From Pseudidiomarina tainanensis (GTDB taxonomy: Bacteria; Pseudomonadota; Gammaproteobacteria; Enterobacterales; Alteromonadaceae), in assembly GCF_004214835.1 (NCBI RefSeq), contig NZ_PIQJ01000002.1, positions 1 to 64,000 on the forward strand: DNA of 64,000 nt. Reading direction: 5' to 3'. Of the stretch, positions 37,477 through 47,941 are shown piece by piece. How positions within the stretch are numbered: the stretch's first letter is position 1; every line of letters starts with the position of its first letter. The translations under genes and the position numbers were made by a program. The notes under the pieces were generated by a model that saw nothing but the letters and a program-made list of their open reading frames with translations, did not search any database and was not told the DNA's origin.

Positions 37477-38342
37477 ATTGGGATCGCGTAAAAATTCAAA
37501 TGCAACACTGGCTACCTAAGCATGCCGTATCGCGTCTGGTCGGTAAATTTGCAGCCGCACGCGCTGGCTGGTTTACGCAGCTCTTTATTCGGTGGTTTAT
37601 CCGCCAATATAAAATTGACATGAGTGAAGCCATTCATGAAGATCCAAAAGCGTATAAAACGTTCAACGAATTTTTCACTCGCTATCTAAAGCCTGAGTTG
37701 CGTCCGTTGAAAGCGACCGACGATAAGCAATTTGCTCACCCTGTCGATGGAGCAATCAGCCAACTCGGCGATATTGAAGAAGGTCGCGTATTCCAAGCAA
37801 AAGGACACGATTACAGTCTAACTGAGCTTCTCGGTGGTGACCCGCGTGATGCGCATGCGTTTCGTGATGGTGATTTTGCGACCATCTACTTGGCACCGAA
37901 AGATTACCACCGTATTCACATGCCATGTGATGGCGTGCTGAAAAAAATGATCTACGTGCCCGGCGACTTGTATTCAGTCAATCCGCTAACAGTGGCTAAC
38001 GTGCCCAATTTATTCGCGCGTAATGAACGAGTCGTTGCAATATTTGAAGCTGATTTTGGGCAATTTGCGATGGTGTTGGTTGGCGCAACTATTGTAGCTA
38101 GTATTGGCACCGTTTGGTCCGAAACTGTGACACCGCCGCGCGGCAGTGATGTGCACACTTGGGAATATCCAACCGCCGGTGACCAGGCGCTTCGACTGAA
38201 AAAAGGCGAAGAGATGGGCCACTTCAAATTAGGCTCAACCGTCATTTTGGTATTCCCAGATGACGTCATCGATTTTGCCGACGAATTGAAACCAGGCACT
38301 GTTACTCGTATGGGTACTGTATTGGGTGAGCGTGACGACTAG
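37473..38342 (+). CDS. psd: Phosphatidylserine decarboxylase proenzyme
   Basis: Makes phosphatidylethanolamine at the inner membrane, 289 residues. It is self-cleaved at the LGST motif, where Ser255 becomes the pyruvoyl group of the alpha chain. The catalytic DYHRIHMP (His147) and HPVDGAI with its Asp are seen. GTG start overlapping the rsgA stop codon. It is followed 2 bp later by a glycerophosphodiesterase, so phospholipid synthesis and turnover genes are linked. Confidence 0.97.
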   Translation: MNWDRVKIQMQHWLPKHAVSRLVGKFAAARAGWFTQLFIRWFIRQYKIDMSEAIHEDPKAYKTFNEFFTRYLKPELRPLKATDDKQFAHPVDGAISQLGDIEEGRVFQAKGHDYSLTELLGGDPRDAHAFRDGDFATIYLAPKDYHRIHMPCDGVLKKMIYVPGDLYSVNPLTVANVPNLFARNERVVAIFEADFGQFAMVLVGATIVASIGTVWSETVTPPRGSDVHTWEYPTAGDQALRLKKGEEMGHFKLGSTVILVFPDDVIDFADELKPGTVTRMGTVLGERDD

Positions 38343-38344
38343 TT

Positions 38345-39073
38345 ATGCTCATCTTTGCGCATCGTGGAGCAAGCTTTGAAGCACCGGAGAACACCATTGC
38401 GGCGTTCAGCAGGGCTCTCGATGCGCAAGCTGACGGCATTGAAATTGATGTCTACCCGATTGAAGATGAATGGCTCGTCTTTCATGATCGCTATTTAGCT
38501 CGATTAACCGCTCAAACTGGGCGTTTACATGATTTGACCCTCGCTCAGATTCGTACTTTGAAGGTGTTCGGGCAGCAACCAATACCAACCCTAGATGAAA
38601 CCCTCGACTTTATTCATGGGCGTTGTCAGGTCAATATCGAGCTCAAGGGCGCCGATATTAAGCGCGGCTTAACCCGCCATTTGCGGCGCGCGGTTGAACA
38701 CGCCAATTTCCAACCGGAACAGCTCTTAGTTTCCAGTTTTAATCATCATTGGCTAGCACAGCTGAAGCAGGATCATCCGCACCAGCGCATTGGTGCGCTT
38801 ACCACCAGTTGTCCACTTAATTACGCGTACTTTGCCGCACAACTTGATGCATGGTCTGTGCACATCGATGTCGATTTTGTGACTCAGGAATTTGTGGATG
38901 ATGCCCATCAACGTGGTCTAAAGGTTTTTGTGTTTACGGTTGACGAACCCGATGATATGCGTGATTTAAACGAAATGGGGGTAGATGGCATCTTTACCAA
39001 TCACCCCACGCTTGCAAGAAACGTGCTTCACGGGCTATTTGTTGATGCCCGTGAAGCCAATCGATGGGAATAG
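38345..39073 (+). CDS. Glycerophosphodiester phosphodiesterase
   Basis: GDPD family, 242 residues, no signal peptide, so cytoplasmic like UgpQ. It hydrolyses glycerophosphodiesters to glycerol-3-phosphate and an alcohol. Catalytic motifs are FAHRGASFEAPENT (His and Arg), EIDVYPIEDEWLVFHD (metal Glu and Asp, catalytic His), NIELKG and VDGIFTNHP. It lies 2 bp after psd. Confidence 0.92.
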   Translation: MLIFAHRGASFEAPENTIAAFSRALDAQADGIEIDVYPIEDEWLVFHDRYLARLTAQTGRLHDLTLAQIRTLKVFGQQPIPTLDETLDFIHGRCQVNIELKGADIKRGLTRHLRRAVEHANFQPEQLLVSSFNHHWLAQLKQDHPHQRIGALTTSCPLNYAYFAAQLDAWSVHIDVDFVTQEFVDDAHQRGLKVFVFTVDEPDDMRDLNEMGVDGIFTNHPTLARNVLHGLFVDAREANRWE

Positions 39074-39077
39074 TCGT

Positions 39078-42000
39078 TTAACTTCCTTTACTATCCGGAT
39101 GCTGTTGTTCAAGCGCTGTTAGCTCATGCGCAACCGCTTCCGGTGAAGTTGTATTACGCGCAAGCAAGGCATATAACGATGGAATAATGAAGATCGTTAA
39201 GAATGCAGACAAAGCGACTCCAGCAAAAATAACTGTACCAATCACCATTCGACTTTCAGCACCTGGACCAGAACCAAGAATTAATGGCACAGAGCTCATT
39301 AGCGTTGTGAACGCAGTCATGACAATCGGGCGCAAGCGTTGCTGCGAGCCTTTGACAATCGCTTCATCAAACTTCATACCGGCGTCGCGCAGTTGGTTAG
39401 TAAATTCGACGATCAAGATACCGTTCTTCGCAGCCAAACCAATGAGCATGACAATACCAATTTGACTGTAAATGTTGATCGTCATTCCAGTCGCATAAAG
39501 GCCGATAATAGCCCCTAAAAACGCGATCGGTACCATCAGCATAATGACAAGCGGGTGAACAAAGCTTTCAAACTGTGCCGCTAACACTAAGTAAGCAACA
39601 AGTAAGGCGAGAACAAACACAAAGATTACTGAGCTGCCGCTCTCTTTGTACATTTGCGATTCGCCCTTATAGTCAATCGACACGTCATCAGGTAACTCGG
39701 TACGAACGATATCTTCAAGATAAGCCAAGGCTTCACCGAGCGAATAACCTTCAGCTAAGTTCGCTTCGATAGTAATACTGCGCATACGGTTGTAGCGATT
39801 GAGCGAACCTGAGGTAGCTTGTTCTTCAACTGTCACTAAGTTTGATAGCGGGATGAGTTGATTGGAACTATTTGAGCGCACATAAATATTATCGATGGCG
39901 GTCGGGCTGCGATAATCCGATCGTTCACCTTCGATAATCACGTCGTACTCTTCACCTCTATCGAGATAGGTGGTCGCACGACGCTGTCCTAACATGGTTT
40001 CGAGCGTTCGGCCAATATCACCAACTGACACACCAAGATCTGAAGCGCGCTCTTGATCGATACGAATTAACAATTGTGGCAGTGTGGCTTTATAGTCGCT
40101 ATCGAGATCCATTAAATTCGGATTCTGACTCGCTTTCTCAATGACAATATCGCGATACGCCGCCAGTTGCTCATAGGTATTGCCTTGCAGAACGAACTGC
40201 ACTGGGCGTCCATTACCACCGCTTATACCGCTGCGCATAAATGCGAACGCGCGCACCCCAGTCACATTGTTAAGCTGCTGCGAAACTTCATCCATCAGCT
40301 CGAAAGTTGACCATTCGCGCTCTTCAAACGGCACTGCACCAACAATGGCAACACCTGCTGAGTTACCCCAACCTGGTGAGCGAATAATCAAGCGGTCGAT
40401 TTTACCTTGATCAATATATGGCATGAGGATGCTTTCGATTTCACGCATGTTGGCAGAGTTTGATTCGAAGCTTGCGCCTTCCTCGCTTCGCACCATGACA
40501 TAGAATGTGCCGCGATCTTCTGGTGGCACAAATTCTTGCTCAACAAATTGCATCATGCCGTACGACAACACGCCCGATAATACGATAAGTGCAGCCGCCA
40601 TCCATGGGTACGCTAGAGTTCGTTTAAGTACACGAACATAGCCCGATTCAACCCAGGCGAAAACTCTATCTATAATTTGACCGAATTTACTCGAGCGCTC
40701 TTTTTTATGCAGAATTTTTGAGCTCAGCATTGGTGATAAAGTCAGCGCAGCGATGCTCGAAAAGGCAACTGCGGCGGCTATTGCTAACGCAAACTCGGTG
40801 AATAGCTGTCCGATATTGCCATCGAGAAACGCTAACGGGACGAAAACTGAAATCAACACCAATGTCGTCGCCACAACTGCGAAACCAACTTCGCGAGCGC
40901 CACGGTATGCGGCTAACAACGGTGGTTCACCAGATTCAATACGACGATAGATGTTTTCGAGCACAACAATTGAGTCATCCACCACCAGACCGATAGCCAG
41001 AACCAGCGCCAGCAACGTCAATAGGTTAATCGAGAAGCCCATTGCAAATAGCGCGATATATGACGCAATAATCGCAACAGGTACTGTTAACGCAGGAATG
41101 AGGGTAGCCCGAATATTACCGAGGAACATATAAATCACGATAACAACCAAGGCCATCGCAATACCCAGCGTGTTATAAACTTCGTCGATGGAGCCTTTGA
41201 TGAATATCGATGAATCATAACTTGGCACAATGAACATGGTTTCAGGTAGCGTCTGAGCGATGGTATCAATTTCTTTTTTGACGTTTTCCACCACTTCTAA
41301 TGTGTTGGCCTTAGATTGCTTAACGATACCGACACCAACCATGTTGATACCGTTACCGCGGAAATCGGTTTTATCGTTTTCCGATCCCATTTCAATACGA
41401 GCCACTTCAGCCAATCGCACTAATTGACCGTTGTCACCACGCTTAATCGTCAACCGCTCAAAATGCTCCGGTGTCAAATAAGTACGGGCGACGCGAACGG
41501 TAAATTCGCGGTCAATTGATTCAACTTCACCGGCCGGTAATTCAACGTTCTCGGAACGTAGCCGATTCTCAATATCGGTCACCGTAATGTTACGGGCAGC
41601 CATTGCGTCGCGATCGAGCCAAATTCGCATGGCATAACGGCGTTCACCACCAAGTTGCACACGCGCAACGCCATCAACCACCGATAACCGGTCGGCAATG
41701 TAGCGATCAGCGTAGTCGGTTAGCTCCAACACCGACATGGTTTCACTGCGTAGGTTGTACCAAACGATGGTACTTTCATCCGAGTTTGCTTTTGAAACTT
41801 CAGGTGGGTCAACCTGCTCGGGTAGGTTATCCAGAACGCGCGAAACGCGGTCGCGAACGTCATTTGCCGCGGCATCAATATCTCGCGTCAGTTCAAACTC
41901 GATACTAATACGTGAGCGTCCATTACGACTGCTTGAGTTAATATTTTTAATCCCTTCGATACCGCTGATACGATCTTCGATAACTTGGGTGATTTGAGTT

Positions 42001-42179
42001 TCAACAATGTCTGCAGAAGCACCCGTATAGCTTGTATCAATCGATACAACCGGTGGATCAATATCAGGGTACTCGCGTAACGGCAGCATCGTAAACGCGA
42101 CGATACCAAAAACGATAAGTAGGATATTAACAACTGAGGCAAAAACCGGGCGTTTAACCGAAACATCTGAGAGCAACAT
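39078..42179 (-). CDS. RND efflux transporter, inner-membrane permease
   Basis: Proton-driven multidrug exporter of the HAE-1 RND family, 1033 residues. Twelve membrane helices with two large periplasmic loops. It starts with LLSDVSVKRPVFASVVNILLI, and the TM4 proton-relay Asp pair is in GLVVDDSIVVLENIYR. It is closer to the MdtBC/MexW/VexF-like group than to AcrB by its N-terminus (impression only). It lies 5 bp downstream of its adaptor gene. No outer-membrane channel gene is adjacent, so it would use a TolC elsewhere. The substrate range is not predictable. Its stop lies only 4 bp from the convergent phosphodiesterase stop. Confidence 0.93.
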   Translation of the reverse strand: MLLSDVSVKRPVFASVVNILLIVFGIVAFTMLPLREYPDIDPPVVSIDTSYTGASADIVETQITQVIEDRISGIEGIKNINSSSRNGRSRISIEFELTRDIDAAANDVRDRVSRVLDNLPEQVDPPEVSKANSDESTIVWYNLRSETMSVLELTDYADRYIADRLSVVDGVARVQLGGERRYAMRIWLDRDAMAARNITVTDIENRLRSENVELPAGEVESIDREFTVRVARTYLTPEHFERLTIKRGDNGQLVRLAEVARIEMGSENDKTDFRGNGINMVGVGIVKQSKANTLEVVENVKKEIDTIAQTLPETMFIVPSYDSSIFIKGSIDEVYNTLGIAMALVVIVIYMFLGNIRATLIPALTVPVAIIASYIALFAMGFSINLLTLLALVLAIGLVVDDSIVVLENIYRRIESGEPPLLAAYRGAREVGFAVVATTLVLISVFVPLAFLDGNIGQLFTEFALAIAAAVAFSSIAALTLSPMLSSKILHKKERSSKFGQIIDRVFAWVESGYVRVLKRTLAYPWMAAALIVLSGVLSYGMMQFVEQEFVPPEDRGTFYVMVRSEEGASFESNSANMREIESILMPYIDQGKIDRLIIRSPGWGNSAGVAIVGAVPFEEREWSTFELMDEVSQQLNNVTGVRAFAFMRSGISGGNGRPVQFVLQGNTYEQLAAYRDIVIEKASQNPNLMDLDSDYKATLPQLLIRIDQERASDLGVSVGDIGRTLETMLGQRRATTYLDRGEEYDVIIEGERSDYRSPTAIDNIYVRSNSSNQLIPLSNLVTVEEQATSGSLNRYNRMRSITIEANLAEGYSLGEALAYLEDIVRTELPDDVSIDYKGESQMYKESGSSVIFVFVLALLVAYLVLAAQFESFVHPLVIMLMVPIAFLGAIIGLYATGMTINIYSQIGIVMLIGLAAKNGILIVEFTNQLRDAGMKFDEAIVKGSQQRLRPIVMTAFTTLMSSVPLILGSGPGAESRMVIGTVIFAGVALSAFLTIFIIPSLYALLARNTTSPEAVAHELTALEQQHPDSKGS

Positions 42180-42184
42180 CTGCG

Positions 42185-43243
42185 TTAGCCCTCCCGAACG
42201 GTTACAGCAACGCCATCACGTAGGCGCACCATTCCTTCGGTCACGACTTTATCACCAGGTTTGATGCCATCAATAATTTCAACAATCCCTGGCTTGCGGC
42301 GGCCCAATGTTACTGGCGTTTGGTGCGCAATGTTGTTCTCATCAATCACATAGACAAAGGTTTGATCATTGATTGGCACAATGGCTTTTTCAGGCAAGAT
42401 CATTGTCTCATCCACGCTGCGTAATAAATTAACGCGCAGCAACATGCCTGGGCGTAATTTATTATCGTTATTTGGCAATGTTGCTCGCACCAAAATAGAG
42501 CGGGTTAGTGGGTCGACACGTGAGTCGATACTACGAATTTCACCACGAAACTCTTCACCCGGATAAGCACCGCTGCGTGCAGCAACTTCTTGCCCAACTT
42601 TTAAACTGGCAAAAAAGAGTTCTGGAACATTGAAATCGAGTTTGATCGGAGTGACATCATCTAAAGTCGTAATTTGTTCACCCGGAGAGACTAACGAGCC
42701 AACGCTGACATGACGGATACCAAGACGTCCGGCAAATGGCGCAACAATACGCTTTTGAGCCAAGCGTGTTTCGGCAACCTCTAACTCAGCAATAATTTCT
42801 TTGACCAATACGTCTTGTGCTTCTAATTGCTGCTGTGAGGCGGCATTTTGGCGGCGCAAATCAACTAAACGTTGATACTGGCGATTCGCTTCGGCGAGAC
42901 GAAATTTTAGTTCTTGTACAACCGCGGTTTCCTCGCGAGAGTCAAGTTCCACTAAGACATCACCAGCTTCTACGACATCACCATCGTCAAAGTGGACAGC
43001 CATCACGATATCTTGCGCTTGTGCGGTAACCACGATTGATTCATTTGCCTGAGCCGTACCTAGCGCTTCAATGACATCGCGAAATTCACTTATTTGAGCA
43101 GATTGAATACGTACCGGTACAGCGTTTTGTGGGCGCTCTTCTTTACCCGCATTCGGGTCTGCAAATCCAAAGAAGTACGCTGTGGCGACTGCCACGAGAA
43201 CGAGTATGATGGTGATCGGATTAAATAAATTTCTTGCTGCCAT
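42185..43243 (-). CDS. RND efflux periplasmic adaptor subunit
   Basis: Membrane-fusion protein of 352 residues that bridges the RND permease and the outer-membrane channel. An N-terminal membrane anchor (about 10-26) lacks a lipobox Cys. A split lipoyl domain (VVEAGDVLVELDSREE and RIVAPFAGRLGIRHVSVGSLVSPGE) flanks a helical hairpin (about 105-165), followed by beta-barrel and membrane-proximal domains. First gene of the pump operon, with a GAGGGA ribosome site. Confidence 0.93.
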   Translation of the reverse strand: MAARNLFNPITIILVLVAVATAYFFGFADPNAGKEERPQNAVPVRIQSAQISEFRDVIEALGTAQANESIVVTAQAQDIVMAVHFDDGDVVEAGDVLVELDSREETAVVQELKFRLAEANRQYQRLVDLRRQNAASQQQLEAQDVLVKEIIAELEVAETRLAQKRIVAPFAGRLGIRHVSVGSLVSPGEQITTLDDVTPIKLDFNVPELFFASLKVGQEVAARSGAYPGEEFRGEIRSIDSRVDPLTRSILVRATLPNNDNKLRPGMLLRVNLLRSVDETMILPEKAIVPINDQTFVYVIDENNIAHQTPVTLGRRKPGIVEIIDGIKPGDKVVTEGMVRLRDGVAVTVREG

Positions 43244-43360
43244 AAATCCCTCAGGTTACCACTTTGGCTTCATGTCATGTTCTGACACTATTGTAACCTA
43301 GGGATTCCGTGCGACATCCCCGCTCATCGGACAATAAGCGGGGTTTACCGCAAATAGCAA

Positions 43361-44437
43361 TTACTTATGAAAGGCGGGACTTAATTTGTGCACGGCTTCG
43401 ATAAACGCTGCTGCATGGTCTGGATTCACCTCTGGGTGAATGCCGTGGCCTAAGTTAAAGACGTGACCGTGGCCATGACCGTAACTTTCTAATATGGTTG
43501 CAACTTCGGCTTCGATACGAGCTGGCGGGGCATATAATACGCTCGGATCCATATTCCCCTGCAGCGCCACTTTGTCGTTCACGGCTGCACGAGCAGTGCC
43601 CAAATCAGTGGTCCAATCCACACCCAATGCATCACATCCAGTAGCGGCCATATCACCCAACCAAGCACCACCATTTTTGGTGAACAAGGTGACTGGCACT
43701 TGTCGACCGTCGGCATGACGCGTTAGGCCATTGACGATTTTTTGCATGTAATTTAACGAGAATTCACGATAATCGCGCGGGCTCAATACACCACCCCACG
43801 TATCAAATATCATCACAGCTTGGGCACCGGCGGCAATTTGCGCGTTGAGATAACTGGTCACCGACTGTGCTAATTTGTCGAGTAATAAATGCATGGCTTT
43901 CGGCTCACTGAACATCAGCTTTTTGACTTCACTGAAATTCTTCGTGCTACCACCTTCAACCATATACGTTGCTAGCGTCCAAGGGCTACCTGAGAAACCG
44001 ATAAGCGGAACTTGTCCGTTTAATTCGCGGCGAATCGTTCGCACCGCATCCATCACATAACGAAGCTCTTGCTCTGGATCAGGTACGCCGAGCTTTTCAA
44101 TACTCGCAATATCACGCACCGGGCGCTCAAATTTAGGTCCTTCTCCGGCTTCGAAATATAATCCAAGACCCATGGCATCAGGAATCGTCAGAATGTCTGA
44201 GAATAAAATGGCTGCATCCAGCGGGAAACGACGTAACGGCTGTAACGTCACTTCACACGCAAGTTCGGCATTTTTGCACAAAGCCATAAAGTCGCCGGCC
44301 TGTTTACGCACTTCGCGATACTCAGGTAAATAGCGCCCAGCTTGACGCATCATCCAAATCGGCGTGCGTTCGGTTGGCTGACGTAGCAACGCGCGGAGAT
44401 ACAGATCGTTTTTTAATTCCGACTTAAGTTCAGACAT
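43361..44437 (-). CDS. hemE: Uroporphyrinogen decarboxylase
   Basis: Cofactor-free decarboxylase turning uroporphyrinogen III into coproporphyrinogen III in heme synthesis, 358 residues. The signature [12 protein letters not shown] with substrate-binding Arg residues and the [17 protein letters not shown] stretch are seen. It follows nudC, with rsd divergent, as in E. coli. A CCCCGCT / AGCGGGG hairpin (43318-43343) lies after its stop without a T-run. Confidence 0.98.
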   Translation of the reverse strand: MSELKSELKNDLYLRALLRQPTERTPIWMMRQAGRYLPEYREVRKQAGDFMALCKNAELACEVTLQPLRRFPLDAAILFSDILTIPDAMGLGLYFEAGEGPKFERPVRDIASIEKLGVPDPEQELRYVMDAVRTIRRELNGQVPLIGFSGSPWTLATYMVEGGSTKNFSEVKKLMFSEPKAMHLLLDKLAQSVTSYLNAQIAAGAQAVMIFDTWGGVLSPRDYREFSLNYMQKIVNGLTRHADGRQVPVTLFTKNGGAWLGDMAATGCDALGVDWTTDLGTARAAVNDKVALQGNMDPSVLYAPPARIEAEVATILESYGHGHGHVFNLGHGIHPEVNPDHAAAFIEAVHKLSPAFHK

Positions 44438-44486
44438 TTTATCTATCCAAGTTACCCTTTAAATTTTGCCGCATATTTTACCAGTA

Positions 44487-45308
44487 TTAGGAATTTCTTT
44501 CCTGATCAATTTCAGCTTTTAAGCGCATAATCAATTTATTGGCGATGGTTCCTTGCTGCGGGATTTTTGGTAAATCGTTGATGTCATACCAACCGCCTTC
44601 TTCAAGCTCAAATGGGTCAATACGAATGTCACCACTTTCCCAATCAGCAAGAAAACCCATCATCAGAGAGTTCGGGAACGGCCATGATTGGCTGGTGACA
44701 TAACGCGGGTTTTTGATACGAACCCCAGCTTCTTCCATCACTTCACGCATTAAGGTTTGCTCCAACGGCTCACCGGCTTCAACAAAGCCGGCCAAGACCG
44801 AATATAGCCCTTCGGGGTGGCGTTTACCGCGGGCTAACAGAATCTGATTACCTTTGCGAATCGCGACGATAATACAGGGAGAAATACGCGGATAACAGCG
44901 ATGCTGACAGCTATGACAGTGCATGGCGATTTCCCAATCCACAGCCTGCATGCGCGCTCCGCACCGACCGCAAAACCGGTGCGTCGCAAGAAAATCAGCA
45001 ATCTGTTTGGCTCGCGCCGCCATCGCGAATAGTTCATCGTCAGAGCCGATGATGAGCTCTCTCACACTCAAAAATTCACCAACGGCAGTGAAATTTGAAT
45101 CCCCGTAATCGGCTATAACCAAATAACAATGGCGTTCACGTAACTCACCAATAAATACAGTTTTATATTCGGTTAAATCAGGAAACGGCAAATCCTCAAG
45201 CAATCCGTGTGGTATTTGCTTGGCTTCGGTCATGAGTAACTCACCACCTGAAATCACAAACCACCAAACAGGTTCGTCTGGTGCGGGGCGTTGGTATGGT
45301 TTTGTCAT
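44487..45308 (-). CDS. nudC: NAD(+) diphosphatase / RNA NAD-decapping hydrolase NudC
   Basis: Nudix hydrolase that cleaves NAD(H) and removes NAD caps from RNA, 273 residues. A zinc site is formed by Cys113, Cys116, Cys131 and Cys134. The Nudix box (about 174-195) reads GFVEAGEPLEQTLMREVMEE. The SQ[PS]WPFP motif of the NADH subgroup appears as SQSWPFPNS. It lies 50 bp upstream of hemE and is divergent from rsd. Confidence 0.96.
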   Translation of the reverse strand: MTKPYQRPAPDEPVWWFVISGGELLMTEAKQIPHGLLEDLPFPDLTEYKTVFIGELRERHCYLVIADYGDSNFTAVGEFLSVRELIIGSDDELFAMAARAKQIADFLATHRFCGRCGARMQAVDWEIAMHCHSCQHRCYPRISPCIIVAIRKGNQILLARGKRHPEGLYSVLAGFVEAGEPLEQTLMREVMEEAGVRIKNPRYVTSQSWPFPNSLMMGFLADWESGDIRIDPFELEEGGWYDINDLPKIPQQGTIANKLIMRLKAEIDQERNS

Positions 45309-45396
45309 GTAAAATAACCTGAAAGTCAGCGAAAATAGTTGACGCTAGCTTAGCATCATCAGTAGATTGGTGGCTATTCATCAAACGGAGAAACAC

Positions 45397-45867
45397 ATGT
45401 TAAAGCGTAACGAGCAAGCCAAGCAACGCTGGGGAGGCGCCCACGCTGCAGTGGATACTTGGTTACAAGAGCGACAAGCAATGCTGATTGAATATTTTAA
45501 GCTTGCTGGGCTACCACCTTATGAACGTGAAGCACATGCGTTACCTGCGACAGCAGATATTACGCATTTTTGCGAATTGCTCATGGATTATATTTCAGCG
45601 GGGCATTTTGAAGTTTTCGATACGATTATTCGTAATAGCCAAAAGGCACCGGAATCGACCCGCGAACTGGCTGATGAACTATTTCCATTAATAGGCGATA
45701 CCACAGAGATTGCGCTTGATTTCAATGATAGCTATGGCGATGTCACGCCTGAATCTGAACTGAATGGGTTTGATCGAGATCTATCAAACTTAGGTGAGGC
45801 ACTCGAACTGCGAATGGAGTTTGAAGACCGCTTATTAAACACGCTAGAGCAGCACGAGCTACTCTAG
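45397..45867 (+). CDS. rsd: Regulator of sigma D (anti-sigma-70 factor Rsd)
   Basis: Helical protein that binds region 4 of sigma-70 in stationary phase and also stimulates SpoT hydrolase activity in E. coli. It has 156 residues from the ATG at 45397 with GGAG upstream. The family's WLxxRQxMLIEYFKLAG and CELLMDYISAGHFEVFD blocks are present. Its context next to nudC-hemE supports the call. Confidence 0.92.
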   Translation: MLKRNEQAKQRWGGAHAAVDTWLQERQAMLIEYFKLAGLPPYEREAHALPATADITHFCELLMDYISAGHFEVFDTIIRNSQKAPESTRELADELFPLIGDTTEIALDFNDSYGDVTPESELNGFDRDLSNLGEALELRMEFEDRLLNTLEQHELL

Positions 45868-45894
45868 CGATGTTATCAATCAGCGAAGTAATGG

Positions 45895-46674
45895 TTATTG
45901 CTTCGCTTCAATCTCTACTGTTTCTTCTTCAGTCGCTTCTGGATCAACAATGTTGAGCAGTTCAACTTCAAAGATAAGAGTTGAGTTTGGTGGGATTTGA
46001 CCGTTACCGGCGCCACGCTCACCATAAGCAAGATCTGAAGGGATAACAAAGCGATATTTGTCGCCTACGCTCATCAATTGAACCCCTTCAGTCCAGCCAG
46101 CAATAACACGGTTCAATGGTAATACTAATGGCTCGCCACGATCGACCGAGCTATCAAAGACTTCACCATTAACCAAAGTGCCGTGATAATGAACTTCAAC
46201 TAAATCAGTTGCTGATGGTTGCGCACCGTCTTCTGGACCTTCTTGCAGCACTTCGTACTGGAGGCCTGACTCAGTGACTGTTACGCCTTCTTTCTTGGCA
46301 TTTTCTGCTTGATACGCTTCGCCTTCAGCCTGCGCTTTACCACCGATTACAGTTGCCGTTTGCTCAGCAATCTGGGTTTGCATGGTTGTGATTAGTTCTT
46401 CCGCTTCAGCTTGCGAAATTTTCGCATCACCTTTGATTGCATCGACAAAGCCAGCAATCACAATTTCACGATCTAAAACAAACTCGGCTTGCTCTTGGCG
46501 GTTCAATGTTTCACCAACATATTCACCTAAGGTTGAACCGAAGGCATAAGCCATTTTGTCTTGCTCAGCCTCTGGTGCAGCTTCGCTTACCGGAAATTTT
46601 TCCTGTTGCTGCATACAACCGGTTACTGCAAGCGCGATTACTGCCAGCGCCAAAGGCTTTTTAAATTGCTTCAT
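45895..46674 (-). CDS. fkpA: FKBP-type peptidyl-prolyl isomerase, FkpA-like lipoprotein
   Basis: Periplasmic proline isomerase and chaperone of 259 residues. Unlike E. coli FkpA it has a lipobox (LAVTGC, Cys20), so it is probably membrane-anchored, closer to Mip-type proteins. An N-terminal dimerisation helix domain (about 35-125) is followed by the FKBP domain (about 145-245) with VEVHYHGTLVNGEVFDSS and AYGERGAGNGQIPPNSTLIFEVELL. A Glu-rich tail ends the protein. It is divergent from slyX, the same arrangement as in enterics. Confidence 0.94.
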   Translation of the reverse strand: MKQFKKPLALAVIALAVTGCMQQQEKFPVSEAAPEAEQDKMAYAFGSTLGEYVGETLNRQEQAEFVLDREIVIAGFVDAIKGDAKISQAEAEELITTMQTQIAEQTATVIGGKAQAEGEAYQAENAKKEGVTVTESGLQYEVLQEGPEDGAQPSATDLVEVHYHGTLVNGEVFDSSVDRGEPLVLPLNRVIAGWTEGVQLMSVGDKYRFVIPSDLAYGERGAGNGQIPPNSTLIFEVELLNIVDPEATEEETVEIEAKQ

Positions 46675-46761
46675 TTATTGTCTCCAGGATTGAATTCTCT
46701 GTCAGAGTAAGTTGTAATTCGTCGCGCTGAATATACTACACACAATTAGGGGTGTTTGCCT

Positions 46762-46995
46762 ATGGCTGCGCAACACGAACATGATTTATCACGACGTATC
46801 GCCGATTTAGAAAGCCAATTGGCGTTCCAAGAAGATACCATTGAAACATTGAATCAATTGGTGACGCAACAAGCGGGAGAATTACAACTTCTGCAACGTA
46901 AGATGCAATTAATGGTGGAAAAGTTCCAACAAATAAGCGATCGAGAAGGTGGCAATTCCACCAACCCTGAGGATGACATCCCGCCCCATTACTAA
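46762..46995 (+). CDS. slyX: SlyX family protein
   Basis: Small coiled-coil protein of 77 residues from the ATG at 46762 (AGGGG upstream; an in-frame TTG two codons earlier is unlikely). Heptad-like ISDLESQLAFQEDTIETLNQ-type helix followed by a Pro-rich end DDIPPHY, the hallmark PPHY tail of SlyX. Function unknown. It is divergent from fkpA. Confidence 0.93.
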   Translation: MAAQHEHDLSRRIADLESQLAFQEDTIETLNQLVTQQAGELQLLQRKMQLMVEKFQQISDREGGNSTNPEDDIPPHY

Positions 46996-47062
46996 CCTGA
47001 ACAAAACTTGACCGCGTGTAACTGACCCCGTATAACATTCTTTCTACGTTTTTGGAGGTTTC

Positions 47063-47941
47063 ATGTCGGTTCAACATCCTATCATTGCAGTAACTGGCTC
47101 ATCAGGCGCCGGTACTACCACAACCAGCCAAGCTCTGCGACATATTTTCCGTTCGCTAAATGTTGAGGCTGCGTGTGTAGAAGGTGATAGTTTTCATCGT
47201 TACTCCCGACCTGAAATGGAATTGGCGATTCGTAAAGCACAGGAGCAAGGTCGGCATATTAGCTACTTCGGTGCTGAAGCGAACGATTTTACTCGACTGG
47301 AGGCGCTGTTTCGCGAATACGGGGCAACCGGTAATGGTGAAGTGCGTCGTTATTTACATAGTTTTGATGATGCCGTGCCCTACAATCAGGTACCGGGCAC
47401 TTTTACTCCATGGGAACCGTTGCCAAAGGCCACCGATTTACTCTTCTACGAAGGCTTACATGGCGGTGTGGTAGGTGAAGGATATGATGTTGCCCAGTAT
47501 GTCGATTTGTTAATCGGCATGGTGCCTATCGTTAACCTTGAATGGATCCAAAAGCTCCTGCGAGATACCTCAGAGCGCGGCCATTCACGCGAGGCTGTCA
47601 CGCAAAGTATTGTGCGAAGTATGGAAGATTATATTCACCACATTGTGCCGCAATTTTCGCGGACACATATCAACTTCCAGCGTGTGCCAACCGTCGATAC
47701 TTCAAATCCGTTTAGTGCCAAAGACATCCCTTCGCTGGATGAAAGCTTCGTTGTGATTCGTTTCCGTGGCATTAAGAATGTCGACTATCCCTACTACCTG
47801 CGAATGATCGACGGTTCGTTTATGTCGCGTATGAATACGCTCGTGGTACCTGGCGGTAAAATGGTGTTTGCGATGGAACTAATCTTAGCCCCGCTGATAG
47901 AAGAAATCTTAGAGAAACAGCGCAGCAACAGCCGCGCTTAG
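47063..47941 (+). CDS. prkB: Phosphoribulokinase-like protein PrkB
   Basis: P-loop kinase of 292 residues, very like E. coli PrkB. The Walker A segment is GSSGAGTTTT (12-21). The conserved EGDSFHRY, FYEGLHGG and VPTVDTSNPFSAKDIPSLDE stretches are present. It is related to the phosphoribulokinase of the Calvin cycle, but no RuBisCO or other Calvin-cycle gene is in the window and the organism type is heterotrophic. The physiological substrate in these bacteria is not established. Confidence 0.9.
   Translation: MSVQHPIIAVTGSSGAGTTTTSQALRHIFRSLNVEAACVEGDSFHRYSRPEMELAIRKAQEQGRHISYFGAEANDFTRLEALFREYGATGNGEVRRYLHSFDDAVPYNQVPGTFTPWEPLPKATDLLFYEGLHGGVVGEGYDVAQYVDLLIGMVPIVNLEWIQKLLRDTSERGHSREAVTQSIVRSMEDYIHHIVPQFSRTHINFQRVPTVDTSNPFSAKDIPSLDESFVVIRFRGIKNVDYPYYLRMIDGSFMSRMNTLVVPGGKMVFAMELILAPLIEEILEKQRSNSRA

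Noticed and set aside
43318-43343. Terminator after hemE
   Set aside because: The CCCCGCT / AGCGGGG stem is good but no T-run follows on the minus strand.
47938-47941. Frameshift at the prkB/rlmJ junction
   Set aside because: It is a normal 4-bp convergent overlap; both proteins have complete C-termini.
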